From a virus: a stretch of 27,565 nucleotides of DNA. Within the stretch, counting starts at the first letter, position 1; each line of letters starts with the position of its first letter. Positions 14,743-24,426 of this stretch are shown here, one piece after another. The notes under the pieces are model-generated. The model was not told where the DNA came from and did no database searches. It saw nothing but the letters and a program-made list of their open reading frames with translations. A program made the position numbers and the translations under genes. The DNA lies in IMG/VR virus record IMGVR_UViG_3300020452_000311, positions 1-27,565 of that record; one strand, written 5' to 3'.

Positions 14743-16229
14743 GTGTAGCAATAGCAACAGATACACAAGCTAGTGAAATTACTAGTGGTTTAATTCATTT
14801 ATATGAAATAGAATTAGGTACAGGCACAAATAACAAACTATATTTTCATTCAGAAAAAGATTTAGATGGTACTGACTCTAATAAAGATATAATTTTTGAT
14901 GGAAATACTTATATTTCCTTACCCATAATGATAGATAGTATTGAAAAGAAATCTGATGGGGCAATGAATCGCCCCAAAGTAACAATTGCTAATGTAGAAA
15001 GTTTATTAAAAACAGGTTCAGCATTTAAAACAGAAATGGAAGATGGAACTTGGGACTCCTTAATTCAAGGAGAAAATATAACAGCAGCAGGCTTTAAGTT
15101 TGAAAATTTAATTGGACAAAGATTTATAAGAAGAAAAACTTTAGAAAAATATACTGGTAGTGCTACTCCTGTAGAGTTTCCTAAAGAAACATTTATTGTG
15201 GATAGAATTACAGATAAAACTTTTTTATCCGTAACACTTGAACTTGCATCACCAATGGAACTATCAAATGTTAAAATTCCTGCAAGAGTTGTTGTAGGTA
15301 AATATTGTCCTTGGATATACAAAGAATTTAATAATGATCAAACAAAAAGTGCATGTTATTGGAAAACTAATGAACAAATATTAGATACAGAAGGTGATTC
15401 TTATACTTTTTATTTTACTCTTAATGATGAGCCTTTAGTATTTTATGATCATTTTTATAATGCAAATGGAACAAGAAAAACAGCATACACTTCTGTAATT
15501 TCAAGAGTTGCTATTGTGAATGCGGGAAGTGGTTATACTTCTCCGCCAACAGTAACAATTAGTGCTCCTAGTAGTGGAACTACAGCTACAGCGACAGCCA
15601 CTATTTCAGCAGGAAAAGTTACAGGAGTATCGATTACAAATGCAGGCACAGGATATGATGCAGCAGCCACAGTTACTTTTAGTGGCGCACCAAGTGGAGG
15701 GACAACAGCTATCGGAGTAGTGCATAATTCGATTGGAATATGGAAAGGAGACTATTCATCCAGTACTTCTTATGTTGCAGGGCACTATGTATATTCAAAT
15801 ACTCTTTCAAATAGTAATACAGTAGGTTCTGATACATGGCGAGCAGAAGGTTCCGTATCAGGAGTTACTCCCACTGAGGGAAGTATTTATTGGCAGGCTG
15901 TAAGAACTTATACAACTTGGAATAACTCTACTACTTATACAGTTAAACCTCATGATATTAGACAAAATTCTTATGTTAGGTATACGGATAATAATATTTA
16001 TAGAGCAATAAAAGAAAATACAAACATAACTCCGGGAACAGATGAGTCTGTTTGGATAAGAGCCGATGTTTGTGGAAAACTATTAAAATCTTGTAAGATA
16101 CGATATCAAGCGCTCCCATCAAGATTAGTTAGTAGTGATGTTAAAACTAACTCAATACCAGCAGCACAGTTTAATAGTGTAGTTTCTTTACCTTTCGGAG
16201 GCTTTCCTGGAAGTAAAAAGTTTAGATAG
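14739..16229 (+). CDS. Minor tail protein (lambda gpL-like) with split Fe-S domain
   Basis: This 496-residue protein is about twice the length of lambda gpL (232). Residues 1-185 match the gpL N-terminal beta domain (IHLYEIEL, RRKTLEKYTG, TLELASPMEL). Four cysteines fit the gpL iron-sulphur site: Cys190 and Cys206 (KYCPWIY, SACYWK), then Cys445 and Cys452 (VCGKLLKSCKIRY). The last pair has the same spacing as in lambda, followed by LPFGGFPG. About 240 residues are inserted between the two pairs: a Gly/Thr-rich repeat (AGSGYTSPPTVTIS and AGTGYDAAATVTFS) and a Trp/Tyr-rich part with WKGDYSSSTSYVAGHYVYS and SYVRYTDNNIYRAIKENTN. The latter resembles CBM5/12-like carbohydrate-binding modules. The insert is probably exposed at the tail tip. 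ATGA overlap with the gpM-like gene. Confidence 0.85.
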   Translation: MSVAIATDTQASEITSGLIHLYEIELGTGTNNKLYFHSEKDLDGTDSNKDIIFDGNTYISLPIMIDSIEKKSDGAMNRPKVTIANVESLLKTGSAFKTEMEDGTWDSLIQGENITAAGFKFENLIGQRFIRRKTLEKYTGSATPVEFPKETFIVDRITDKTFLSVTLELASPMELSNVKIPARVVVGKYCPWIYKEFNNDQTKSACYWKTNEQILDTEGDSYTFYFTLNDEPLVFYDHFYNANGTRKTAYTSVISRVAIVNAGSGYTSPPTVTISAPSSGTTATATATISAGKVTGVSITNAGTGYDAAATVTFSGAPSGGTTAIGVVHNSIGIWKGDYSSSTSYVAGHYVYSNTLSNSNTVGSDTWRAEGSVSGVTPTEGSIYWQAVRTYTTWNNSTTYTVKPHDIRQNSYVRYTDNNIYRAIKENTNITPGTDESVWIRADVCGKLLKSCKIRYQALPSRLVSSDVKTNSIPAAQFNSVVSLPFGGFPGSKKFR

Positions 16230-16930
16230 TGAATTTAGAAAAAATAGAAGAACATTTTAAAGATGAATATCCTAGAGAAGGCTGTGGAGTTTTAGCTGTT
16301 GTAAAAGGTAAAAAACAATTTTTTCCTTGCACAAATGTAGCGGAAGATAACGAAGATTTTGTAATTGATTCAAAAGAGTATATAAAACTTCTTCGAACAA
16401 CAGATATTATAGGAATAGTACATAGTCATCCAGATTCTACATCAGAGCCAACAGAAAATGATAAAAAATATTGTAATACACTAGGAATTCCTTATTATAT
16501 TTTTAGTTATCCGGACATGGATCTTACAGTAGTAGAACCAGAAAAGAATCTTACTGATCTATATGGACGAGAGTATGAGTTTGGAGTTGCAGATTGTTTT
16601 GAAGCAATGCGAGACTATTTAAAGTCTCAAAATATAAATATTCCTCCAAGAGCTTTATTTGAAGATGATTGGTGGAAAAAAGAGAAACTTGATTATTTTT
16701 CTCCTGAAGTAATAAAAGATTGGGGAGGACAACCAATTGATATTAATACTAATTTACAAATAAATGATGTATTAATATTTAAAGTTGAAACAGAAATAAA
16801 CAATCATTGTGGAGTTTATTTAGGAAACGATATATTTTATCATCATGCGGTAAATAGACTCTCATGTAGAGAGAATATTTATCCTTTTTGGCACAAGTAT
16901 CTAATAGGAGCATATAGATATGTTGCGTAA
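16229..16930 (+). CDS. Tail tip JAB/NlpC-P60 peptidase (lambda gpK-like)
   Basis: This 233-residue protein has two domains. Residues 1-105 are a JAB/MPN metallopeptidase-like domain with the JAMM pattern H65-x-H67-x7-T75-x2-D78 (VHSHPDSTSEPTEND) and Glu17; Thr replaces the usual Ser. Residues 115-233 are an NlpC/P60 domain with catalytic-type Cys123 (VADCFEAMRDYL), His193 (NHCGVYLG) and His205/206 (YHHAV). gpK-type proteins act in tail tip assembly and may cut peptidoglycan on entry. The start is GTG 16229 in a TAGTG overlap. The end overlaps the gpI-like gene by 11 bases. Confidence 0.9.
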   Translation: MNLEKIEEHFKDEYPREGCGVLAVVKGKKQFFPCTNVAEDNEDFVIDSKEYIKLLRTTDIIGIVHSHPDSTSEPTENDKKYCNTLGIPYYIFSYPDMDLTVVEPEKNLTDLYGREYEFGVADCFEAMRDYLKSQNINIPPRALFEDDWWKKEKLDYFSPEVIKDWGGQPIDINTNLQINDVLIFKVETEINNHCGVYLGNDIFYHHAVNRLSCRENIYPFWHKYLIGAYRYVA

Positions 16931-17627
16931 TGTATATTTAGAAGGTGAAATGGGAGAAAAGTTTGGAACTGGTTTTCAAATTTATGCCGAATCGGTAAGT
17001 GATGTAATACGTTGTCTTGATGTAAATATTGATGGAGATATTCGTAACTATTTAATTGACTGTCATAGCAAAGATATTGGATTTGTAGTTGATGTTGCAG
17101 ATAATACTTTTGAAGATGAAAAAGAACTTCTTATGCCTATGCATGAAGGAGATATTACAATTACCCCAATGGCAGCAGGGTCTAAATCAGCTTTTGGAAA
17201 AATACTTGCAGCTATAGCATTAGTAGTAGTTATACTGAATCCTGCATTACTTCCTGGAATAACCATGACTCCAGGCCCAATAGTTGTGCCAAAAGGAGCG
17301 TTTCTAGGTATGAGCGTGGGTACAACAAAACTAGTCTTAGGAGCAATCGCTATAAATTTAGCAATGGCAGGAATGACGCAAATGATGGCTCCTGACCCCG
17401 CAGTTGATACTAGTCAGCCTACTAATTATTTATTTAATGGTCCTCAACAAAATACCGTACAAGGAGATCCAGTTCCGCTTTTATATGGTAGACTTCGTGT
17501 TCCTGGACAACCAGTAAATTTTGAAATATCAGGGGTAAATAATAAACAAATAACTACTAGTTTTAATGAAAATGGGTCAACCGGCACAATGCATAATATA
17601 GCAGGCCCGGATATGGAGATAACTTAA
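16920..17627 (+). CDS. Tail tip assembly protein (lambda gpI-like)
   Basis: The product is 235 residues, near the 223 of lambda gpI. The N-terminus has the family pattern NVYLEGEMGEKFGTGFQIYA followed by SVSDVIRCLDVNI. Two hydrophobic segments follow (about 91-112, ILAAIALVVVILNPALLPG; and 137-155, LVLGAIAINLAMAGMTQMM). The C-terminal part carries DPVPLLYGRLRVPGQPVNFE, also typical. It is thought to help assemble the gpJ hub. AGGAG at 16906-16910 lies nine bases before the ATG. It ends in a TAATG overlap with the gpJ-like gene. Confidence 0.85.
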   Translation: MLRNVYLEGEMGEKFGTGFQIYAESVSDVIRCLDVNIDGDIRNYLIDCHSKDIGFVVDVADNTFEDEKELLMPMHEGDITITPMAAGSKSAFGKILAAIALVVVILNPALLPGITMTPGPIVVPKGAFLGMSVGTTKLVLGAIAINLAMAGMTQMMAPDPAVDTSQPTNYLFNGPQQNTVQGDPVPLLYGRLRVPGQPVNFEISGVNNKQITTSFNENGSTGTMHNIAGPDMEIT

Positions 17628-20600
17628 TGTTACATGGTTTAGATTTTCGCGTACATGATATGACTGCGGATGCAACTACATATGGAATAAATGGTTCCAG
17701 AGAACAAAATATTCTTGTAACAGACATTATTTCAGAAGGACCAATAGCCGGTCTTGTAGAAGGCGGTAAAAGTATTTTTTTAAATAATGATTCTTTACTA
17801 AATGTAGATATTGCTCCTTACATTGCTCCTCAGGGACAAACTATTACGTTAAATTCAGGAAGTGCTACGGGAACTGTTAATTTAAATAACACTACATTTG
17901 CAGAAGTACTCACAGCAGACTACGGTAAGAAATACTTAAATATTTGGGGGGCGTATGCAGCATTAAAAGCAACTATGAGTGCAAAACCTGAGCCCGCCTA
18001 TAGAAGCGATGGCAGTACTCCAGTTATAAATGGATGGAAATTTAGTTTATCTCGTACTTCCGGACCTAGTATGTTAACTGCATGGAATCACCCTGATGCG
18101 GATAAAGCTTTTGGCACAACTACAACTTGGAAGATCACGGATGGAAGTACAAGAGCAACTTTATCAACAGGTTCATCTCCTAGTGTAAAAATTCAAGGCG
18201 TTTTTACCGGTGTTACTGCAAATGGAACAGACTTTGAGTTTAGGTCTAAAGATGGACGACTAGAGTCACAGTTAATAAAAGCCGCAGACTATAATGGCAG
18301 TACTGAACATACTATTTATATTCATAGATTTTTTGAAATTGCTAGTATTTCAGGAACAACAATAACTCTTGCAAATAATTCTCCTATAAGTGTAACTAAA
18401 CGTTTTGGAATAACAAGTCCTCAACCTCAAACTAGTACACATACGGGTGCTACTGCATCTGTTGCGGCAAAAAAATATGCAGGAACTGACTTTTCTTTTA
18501 CCCCCGGAGATGTAGATCAAGAACCTTTAGTTTCTTTAGATGGTATTGGTAGCTCTTCGGTTGTTTTAAGTCAAATAAGTACAGCATCATTAGAAAAAGA
18601 TGCTGCTTCAATAATTACATCCACAGGTGTTCAAGCGAGTTTAATTGATGAGGTAAAAATTTTAATAGCTTACCCTCAAGGATTGTATGCTTTAGATGAG
18701 GGGGATGGAGATAAGTTTAGCGCCGGAGCAGGTTATAAAGTTGAGATACAACTAGATAGAGATGGCTTTGGTGATTTTATGATTATTGAAGGTAACCAGT
18801 CAGTAGGAGGTACTTCTGTATTTGGCCATGGAGGAGACTATAGAACTGCCGTAACTTTTGAATTTAGAATAGGACTAGAAGAGTTTCAACCTTTTAATGC
18901 GTTTAAAATTAGAATTACTCGACTAACACAACATGATTTTAACGCAGCAGGAGGAGTTCCTAGATATGGTAGCCTTACTTTAACAGGAAACGACGAACAT
19001 AAAATTATTGGAACAGCACAGCTTCAAGCTGTTACAGGGTTAATCAAAGAAAAACTTAATTTTCCGTATACTGCATATGCAAATGTAAAATTAAATTCAA
19101 AAACTTTTAATAATATGCCTACTCGTACATATGAATGTTATGGCTTGAAAGTTAAAGTTCCTTCGAATTATCAAACTCGTGAAGAAAATGATGGAGTAAC
19201 TGCAACCCAGAAAAGAAATACTTCTACAGGAGTAATAGAAAGTAGTTCTCAATTTTGGGATGGACAATTTAGAGACGATTTAGTATATACAGACAATCCT
19301 GCATGGATTTTTTATGATATTCTTACAAATAATAGATATGGATTAGGACAATATTTACAAGAACAAGATATAGATAAGTATTCTTTATATAAAATTGCAA
19401 GATATTGTGATGAGTTAGTTCCAGACGGTCTTGGGGGAGAAGAACCTCGTTTTAGAGCAAATCTTTATTTAACAAAAGCAACGGATGCTTATAAAGTCAT
19501 GAAAGATGTTGCTACAATTTTTAGGGGTATGCTATACTGGGCAGATTCTAAGTTTTTTGCAGTTATTGATGAAAGAAAAGAGCCTATTTTTAACTTTTCT
19601 CGTTCAAATGTTATTGATGGAGTATTTTCATATGAAAGTACAGGCGATAAAACTCGAGTAAATCAAATAATTGTTGAATGGAATAATCCAGACGGGGATT
19701 ATAAGCTAGAACCTATAATTGTAGAAGATGCTGAAAATCAAATAAAAACAAAACAAGTTAGATCTGAAAGAGCAATCGCATTTGGTTGTACTTCTTATGG
19801 ACAAGCTCTTAGATATGGACGTTGGAAGTTATGGACATCTATTAATCAAACAGAAATTGTAACTTTTAGTACCGCCATGGATGCTTCTTTTCTTACTCCA
19901 GGAGATATTATTAATATACAAGATGATGTCGACTATGAAGTACCTTTTAGCGGAAGAGTTTATGCTTATAATGCTTCCGGTCCTACTATAACTTTAGACA
20001 GAGACATTTCTTCACATTTTGCAGGTGGTTACACGTATGATATAGCTGTTATTCTTCCCAAAAGAACAATTTTATTAAATCAAGATAGTGCTACTATTAC
20101 TACTTCGGGTGGAAATGTTAATAAAGTAAGAGGAAACGAGATAACTGAAGCAACAGTTGCAGGCGCAGCAAAAACTCTTATTCATAGCACAACCGGTACT
20201 GTAAATGGTGCTGTAAATAATTCTGTAAATGTTACTTTAGATTCATCAAATTCTTTAATTACTATTGGAGATACAGTAACAGGTCTAGGAATTACTAGAA
20301 CCATAACAGTAGCAAATATAAGTGGAACAAGTTTAACTTTAAGTATTGCACAGACTATTGCCGATGATGCAACACTTACATTTGAAAATTCTGATACTAC
20401 TCGATTAAATATTTCCAGTGCTGTTGATTCTTCCGGTGCTTTTTTAAATTTACAATATGAAGAAAGTACTATTGTAGAGGAGCGAAGACTTACTACTGGT
20501 AGCACTACTACTTCCGCAGGTAGAAATACAATTCCTTTAAGTTCTGCTTTTTCGGTTGCTGCTACAGCGGGAGCTATTTGGGCAATAAAACAAATTTCTA

Positions 20601-23587
20601 CAAGTACAGCAGCCACTACAGCCTCCTCTTATAAAGAATATAAAATACTTAGTATAGCAGAGCTAAATAAATCAGAGTTTGCAATGGTAGCCGTAGAGTA
20701 TTATGAAGGTAAATTTAGTGCTGTAGATGATGTAGAGTTTGTTTTAGATGCAGAAGACCCGTTATATCCTCCTGAACCTATTCAAGAAGTACCAATGCCT
20801 AAAAATTTACATATACTAAGAGAGCCCGACTTCAGGTTCTCAGGTGAAGAATTAAGTTTAGTTTGGGATGCACCGGATCCTGCAGGAAGTTCAGGAGTTT
20901 CAACAACTTATGAACATTTAGCTGAGTATGAAATTTCTCACACTTTTGGTAAAAATACAGCAGAGAGTCCTATTACCGTTAGTTCAGAACAGCGTAGTTA
21001 TTCTTTTGCTCAAGTACCCAACGGACTACATAATATAGGTGTTAGAGCTATAAGTGGAAAAGGGCGTAGATCTGCTCGTGCATATGTTGAGATACAAGTT
21101 GATGATATTTTTAATGCTAAATATAACCGAGTATGGGGCGGAATTATAAAAGGAGGATACGTGAGTTCAGATGTTAGTATTTCTAACGCTGGCTCAGATA
21201 AAGGAACTTTTAAATTTAATATAAATGATTATGTAGCTGCTCCTTTCAGAGATGTAAAAATAGCAAAACGAAATACAACTGCAGATGCAGATACAACTAG
21301 TATTGTTCTCACAGCACTTGCTAGTGGAAGTTATCCTCAACAAGTTACAGGTACAACTATTGATTGGGGCTACGTCTTTATGGACTTTAGTTTACTAGAT
21401 GCTTCTAGTCCTAATGCTAATCCTTTAAAACTTATTGCTTATAAATCAGATACAACTACTTACCAAGAAAATATTACTTACTGGTATGATGTAATAAAGT
21501 TTTTAGCAGATGCTGATAGTATTTGGACAAGCGTAGGTAACGTTAATGTTACAAAAGGCTCTGTAAAAGTTACTGCTAGTTCAAGTATCTTTTCGGGATT
21601 AAAAATTCCTGAAACTATAAAAATAGGTTCTTCTTTTGCCGGAAAAGTAGCTTATGTAGAAAGCGGAACAGTTTTATATTTAGATAGGCCTTGGTTAGCA
21701 ACAAGTGCTACAAGTCAAGCATTATCTAAGCAAGAATTAGATATTGATTATAGAAATGATTTTGTTATTGCTTCGGTCGCTTTTAATGCATCAGGAACTG
21801 ATGATGATGGTAATGCTGGTAGTTATAGAATAGGCGGAGGAAACGGAGGAAACTCTTATATCTCCCTTATGCCTGAGTTAGAAAAACAGGGTCGATCAAT
21901 AGTTATAGAATCAGATGTTCAGTTTCTTGAGTATAATTCTAGCAGTGTTCAACAAAATGCTAGTGATATAAATCTTACTTTAAGAGCTGTAGGATTTCAG
22001 AGCGCTCAATTTCAAATTACAGGAGCAGGATTTGCTGAGGTAAGTACTGCTGCTACTGCTACTGAATTTGCAGATATAACCGTTACAAATAACACAGCTA
22101 CTGTTAAAATACATGAAACAGATGATCAAGCAACAATAGACTATGATAATGCAGCTATTCTTCCTTTTACAATTACTGCTCGTGAAAAAGAATTTCCAAA
22201 TAATGTAAATCGTCAAGCAACAGCAACTTTTAATCTTGGAAAAATACGAGAAGGATCACAAGGAAATTCAACGGCTTTAATATATTTATATAAAACTTCT
22301 GCAAACAATCCAGGAGCAAGCGATATTGATAGTAATTTTCCTACTGTTACCGTTACACTTTCGGGAACTAATGCTGGAACAATTACAGGTATATCAGCAG
22401 GCTCAATCTCAGGAGCGGGACAAATTGCAAGTACTGGATGGTTTAAAACTCCTCAAGATCCTGGCAATGCACTAACATGGGTAGTTGCAGCAACAGCAAA
22501 TGGTAGTGGAACTAGTGATGATATTGGATATACAGAATGGTCAGATCCTATACAGTTTACAGGATCAGATGGTGTACAAGGTGTTGCAGGACTTAATTCA
22601 GCAACCGTTGAAATTTATAAACGTACAAATTCTACTAGTGAAAGTACAAAACCAATAGGAAATACAACGTATACTTTTGACCCTGTAGATGTGAGTTTTG
22701 CAAATCCAAATGGTTGGTCAACAGCTGCAAGTAGTCCTATTCAAAGTGCTCAGTATGTATGGAAAAGAACTGCAGCAGCCGTTGCAAATACTGATACTGA
22801 TGTTATAGGAGATACAGAATGGTCTACTGCAATTATTTCTGCTCAATATGGTGCAGAAGGATCGGCAGGAAGACAAAATTTTGTAGGTACTTTGTTTTAT
22901 GGTGGAGGTATAATCTCTGGTCAAGCAGCTCCCGGAGCCCCAAGCGGAGGAACTTTTACTTTTGCTACTAAAGCGTTTAGTGGAGGTAGTGGTTTATCTA
23001 ACTCTTTAAGCACTACTGCATGGTCTTTTGCTGCCCCTACTTTCGATCCGTACGATGGCAGTGATAATCAACTAGTTTGGTACGCATGCACAATTAAAGC
23101 AATAGAAGAAACAAGTTTAAATGGTACTGCTACAGGAGGAAATCTTACTTTTACAGATGTACATGCAGTGCATTCTTTTAATGGAGTTGTAGCTTTTACA
23201 GATTTAAGTGCTTCAAGTGGAAGTACAGTTATTCATGGATCAAGAATTACTACCGGATCTATAGCAGGGCCGGGCTATAATAGTACTGGCAATGGAGCAT
23301 CTGGAGCTAAAATTGTGTTAGATACAGCATCTATCGGTAATACGGATGCAGTTATAGATGTCACAAGTGGAACTACTTCTAAGTTTAAAGTTACAAAAGA
23401 AGGAAATTTAACACTGTCAGGCACTATAAATGCAAGTAATTTTACAGGCACTTCTACAATTGAAGGAACTAACAATATTTTAACAGTAGGAGCGGACGGT
23501 CAAATAACTATTGATGGCAGTAACCAACGAATTCTGATAACAGATGGAAGTAATACTCGAGTTAGACTTGGTAAACTCACTGATTAG
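17627..23587 (+). CDS. Central tail fibre / host specificity protein (lambda gpJ-like)
   Basis: This 1986-residue protein is much longer than lambda gpJ (1132). The N-terminus has the gpJ start: TYGINGSREQNILVTDIISE, then GPIAGLVEGGKSIFLNN. The hub region continues with TRTYECYGLKVKVP, NPAWIFYDILTNNRYGLG and GYTYDIAVILPKRT. Residues about 70-260 and 850-925 look like insertions; the second has GDTVTGLGITRTITVANISG, a motif shared by many phage proteins. A fibronectin type III domain occupies about 1057-1155. Three related units of about 100 residues start near 1545, 1648 and 1743, each opening with Gly-rich triplets. The C-terminus (1860-1986) is a Gly/Thr/Ser beta stalk with HGSRITTGSIAG. 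It binds the host receptor at the tail tip. GGAG at 17615-17618 and a TAATG overlap support the start. Confidence 0.92.
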   Translation: MLHGLDFRVHDMTADATTYGINGSREQNILVTDIISEGPIAGLVEGGKSIFLNNDSLLNVDIAPYIAPQGQTITLNSGSATGTVNLNNTTFAEVLTADYGKKYLNIWGAYAALKATMSAKPEPAYRSDGSTPVINGWKFSLSRTSGPSMLTAWNHPDADKAFGTTTTWKITDGSTRATLSTGSSPSVKIQGVFTGVTANGTDFEFRSKDGRLESQLIKAADYNGSTEHTIYIHRFFEIASISGTTITLANNSPISVTKRFGITSPQPQTSTHTGATASVAAKKYAGTDFSFTPGDVDQEPLVSLDGIGSSSVVLSQISTASLEKDAASIITSTGVQASLIDEVKILIAYPQGLYALDEGDGDKFSAGAGYKVEIQLDRDGFGDFMIIEGNQSVGGTSVFGHGGDYRTAVTFEFRIGLEEFQPFNAFKIRITRLTQHDFNAAGGVPRYGSLTLTGNDEHKIIGTAQLQAVTGLIKEKLNFPYTAYANVKLNSKTFNNMPTRTYECYGLKVKVPSNYQTREENDGVTATQKRNTSTGVIESSSQFWDGQFRDDLVYTDNPAWIFYDILTNNRYGLGQYLQEQDIDKYSLYKIARYCDELVPDGLGGEEPRFRANLYLTKATDAYKVMKDVATIFRGMLYWADSKFFAVIDERKEPIFNFSRSNVIDGVFSYESTGDKTRVNQIIVEWNNPDGDYKLEPIIVEDAENQIKTKQVRSERAIAFGCTSYGQALRYGRWKLWTSINQTEIVTFSTAMDASFLTPGDIINIQDDVDYEVPFSGRVYAYNASGPTITLDRDISSHFAGGYTYDIAVILPKRTILLNQDSATITTSGGNVNKVRGNEITEATVAGAAKTLIHSTTGTVNGAVNNSVNVTLDSSNSLITIGDTVTGLGITRTITVANISGTSLTLSIAQTIADDATLTFENSDTTRLNISSAVDSSGAFLNLQYEESTIVEERRLTTGSTTTSAGRNTIPLSSAFSVAATAGAIWAIKQISTSTAATTASSYKEYKILSIAELNKSEFAMVAVEYYEGKFSAVDDVEFVLDAEDPLYPPEPIQEVPMPKNLHILREPDFRFSGEELSLVWDAPDPAGSSGVSTTYEHLAEYEISHTFGKNTAESPITVSSEQRSYSFAQVPNGLHNIGVRAISGKGRRSARAYVEIQVDDIFNAKYNRVWGGIIKGGYVSSDVSISNAGSDKGTFKFNINDYVAAPFRDVKIAKRNTTADADTTSIVLTALASGSYPQQVTGTTIDWGYVFMDFSLLDASSPNANPLKLIAYKSDTTTYQENITYWYDVIKFLADADSIWTSVGNVNVTKGSVKVTASSSIFSGLKIPETIKIGSSFAGKVAYVESGTVLYLDRPWLATSATSQALSKQELDIDYRNDFVIASVAFNASGTDDDGNAGSYRIGGGNGGNSYISLMPELEKQGRSIVIESDVQFLEYNSSSVQQNASDINLTLRAVGFQSAQFQITGAGFAEVSTAATATEFADITVTNNTATVKIHETDDQATIDYDNAAILPFTITAREKEFPNNVNRQATATFNLGKIREGSQGNSTALIYLYKTSANNPGASDIDSNFPTVTVTLSGTNAGTITGISAGSISGAGQIASTGWFKTPQDPGNALTWVVAATANGSGTSDDIGYTEWSDPIQFTGSDGVQGVAGLNSATVEIYKRTNSTSESTKPIGNTTYTFDPVDVSFANPNGWSTAASSPIQSAQYVWKRTAAAVANTDTDVIGDTEWSTAIISAQYGAEGSAGRQNFVGTLFYGGGIISGQAAPGAPSGGTFTFATKAFSGGSGLSNSLSTTAWSFAAPTFDPYDGSDNQLVWYACTIKAIEETSLNGTATGGNLTFTDVHAVHSFNGVVAFTDLSASSGSTVIHGSRITTGSIAGPGYNSTGNGASGAKIVLDTASIGNTDAVIDVTSGTTSKFKVTKEGNLTLSGTINASNFTGTSTIEGTNNILTVGADGQITIDGSNQRILITDGSNTRVRLGKLTD

Positions 23588-23608
23588 TAACCACCCTAAA
23601 AATAAAAC

Positions 23609-23637
23609 TTGACTATTTATGTCCTTTGAGATATAAT
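23609..23637 (+). promoter_or_regulatory. Promoter P3, near-consensus sigma70
   Basis: TTGACT at 23609-23614 (five of six -35 bases), a 17-bp spacer and TATAAT at 23632-23637 lie in the 70-base gap after the gpJ-like gene, with an A-rich tract (23598-23607) upstream. Transcription should start near 23644, which leaves a very short leader with GGAGA at 23646-23650 before ATG 23658. It would drive the distal fibre cassette. Confidence 0.82.
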
Positions 23638-23657
23638 TTCAGCATGGAGAAATATAA

Positions 23658-23996
23658 ATGAGTGCAGGAACATATAACTTAGTGATCGATCAAGGCTCTA
23701 GCTTTGCGCTAGACTTGGTGATTAAGGAAGGAGGAGTAGCTTTAAACTTGACTAACTACACAGGTCGAGCACAGCTGAGAACTACTGTTACTGCTAGTTC
23801 TGTTTCTGCTACCTTTACTGTAACAAAAACAAATGCGGCAGAAGGCGTTTTAAAAATGGAACTTGCAGCGACAACTAGTGCGAGTCTAGCGGCCGGACAG
23901 TATGTTTATGATTTAGAAATTTTTACCGCAAACGACGCAGTTGTAAAAAGAATTTTACAAGGAGATGTAACTCTTACACCAGAAGTAACACGATGA
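23658..23996 (+). CDS. Small beta-rich tail-associated protein downstream of gpJ
   Basis: The product is 112 residues. The pattern is one often seen right after gpJ in lambda-like phages: GTYNLVIDQGSSFALDLVI at the start, LTNYTGRAQLRTTV in the middle, and AGQYVYDLEIF then LQGDVTLTPEVTR at the end. It reads as a single immunoglobulin-like beta domain and is probably a baseplate or fibre attachment component; no enzymatic residues are apparent. It has a clear GGAGA ribosome site 7 nt before the ATG and is the first gene after promoter P3. Its stop overlaps the next start (ATGA at 23993). Confidence 0.75.
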   Translation: MSAGTYNLVIDQGSSFALDLVIKEGGVALNLTNYTGRAQLRTTVTASSVSATFTVTKTNAAEGVLKMELAATTSASLAAGQYVYDLEIFTANDAVVKRILQGDVTLTPEVTR

Positions 23997-24406
23997 GTAC
24001 TCAGACCACACTAGAAATAACGGAAAGCGTTACAGAAGTTACTGCAACCGGTACTTCTACAACTGTTTCAATTACTGATGATGTTACAACCGTTCAAGCC
24101 TATACCCTTGCAGTACCTATTAGTGTTCCAGGTCAGTTAGCGGCAGAGAATGTAATTGTTACTCCCTATAATACTATTGCATCCACAAATTTACAGACAG
24201 TATTACAAGGATTAGCAGATCAAGATTTTCGCGGTGCAAGTGCTCCTACAGGTTCAACAGTTTCAGAGGGTGATACATGGTATGATACCGACGATGACCA
24301 ACTTAAAGTCTATAGAGAAACAAGTTCTGGAAATTTTGCATGGGTTCCAATAATGGTTGGAAACATATCATCAGATTCAGACACAATAGACGCAGGATCC
24401 TATTAG
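23993..24406 (+). CDS. Small virion/fibre-linked protein
   Basis: The product is 137 residues. The first 45 are Thr/Val/Ser-rich (TATGTSTTVSITDDVTTVQA), a repetitive beta pattern. A middle segment resembles an anchor helix (TPYNTIASTNLQTVLQGLAD). The C-terminal third has SEGDTWYDTDDDQLKVYRE followed by WVPIMVG and DSDTIDAGSY, motifs recurring in marine phage structural proteins as part of a small beta module. Coupled to the preceding gene through ATGA. The role is probably structural, in the distal tail or fibre; the exact function is unknown. Confidence 0.7.
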   Translation: MSTQTTLEITESVTEVTATGTSTTVSITDDVTTVQAYTLAVPISVPGQLAAENVIVTPYNTIASTNLQTVLQGLADQDFRGASAPTGSTVSEGDTWYDTDDDQLKVYRETSSGNFAWVPIMVGNISSDSDTIDAGSY

Positions 24407-24426
24407 GATATTCGGAGCAATAATAA

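Noticed and set aside
20182-20616. 144-residue open frame on the - strand
   Set aside because: It is antisense to the gpJ-like gene, has no promoter or ribosome site, and has the composition expected from the complement of Thr/Ser/Gly-rich codons.
23588-23608. Terminator after the gpJ-like gene
   Set aside because: No inverted repeat with a T-run is present before promoter P3, so read-through from gpJ into the fibre genes seems possible.
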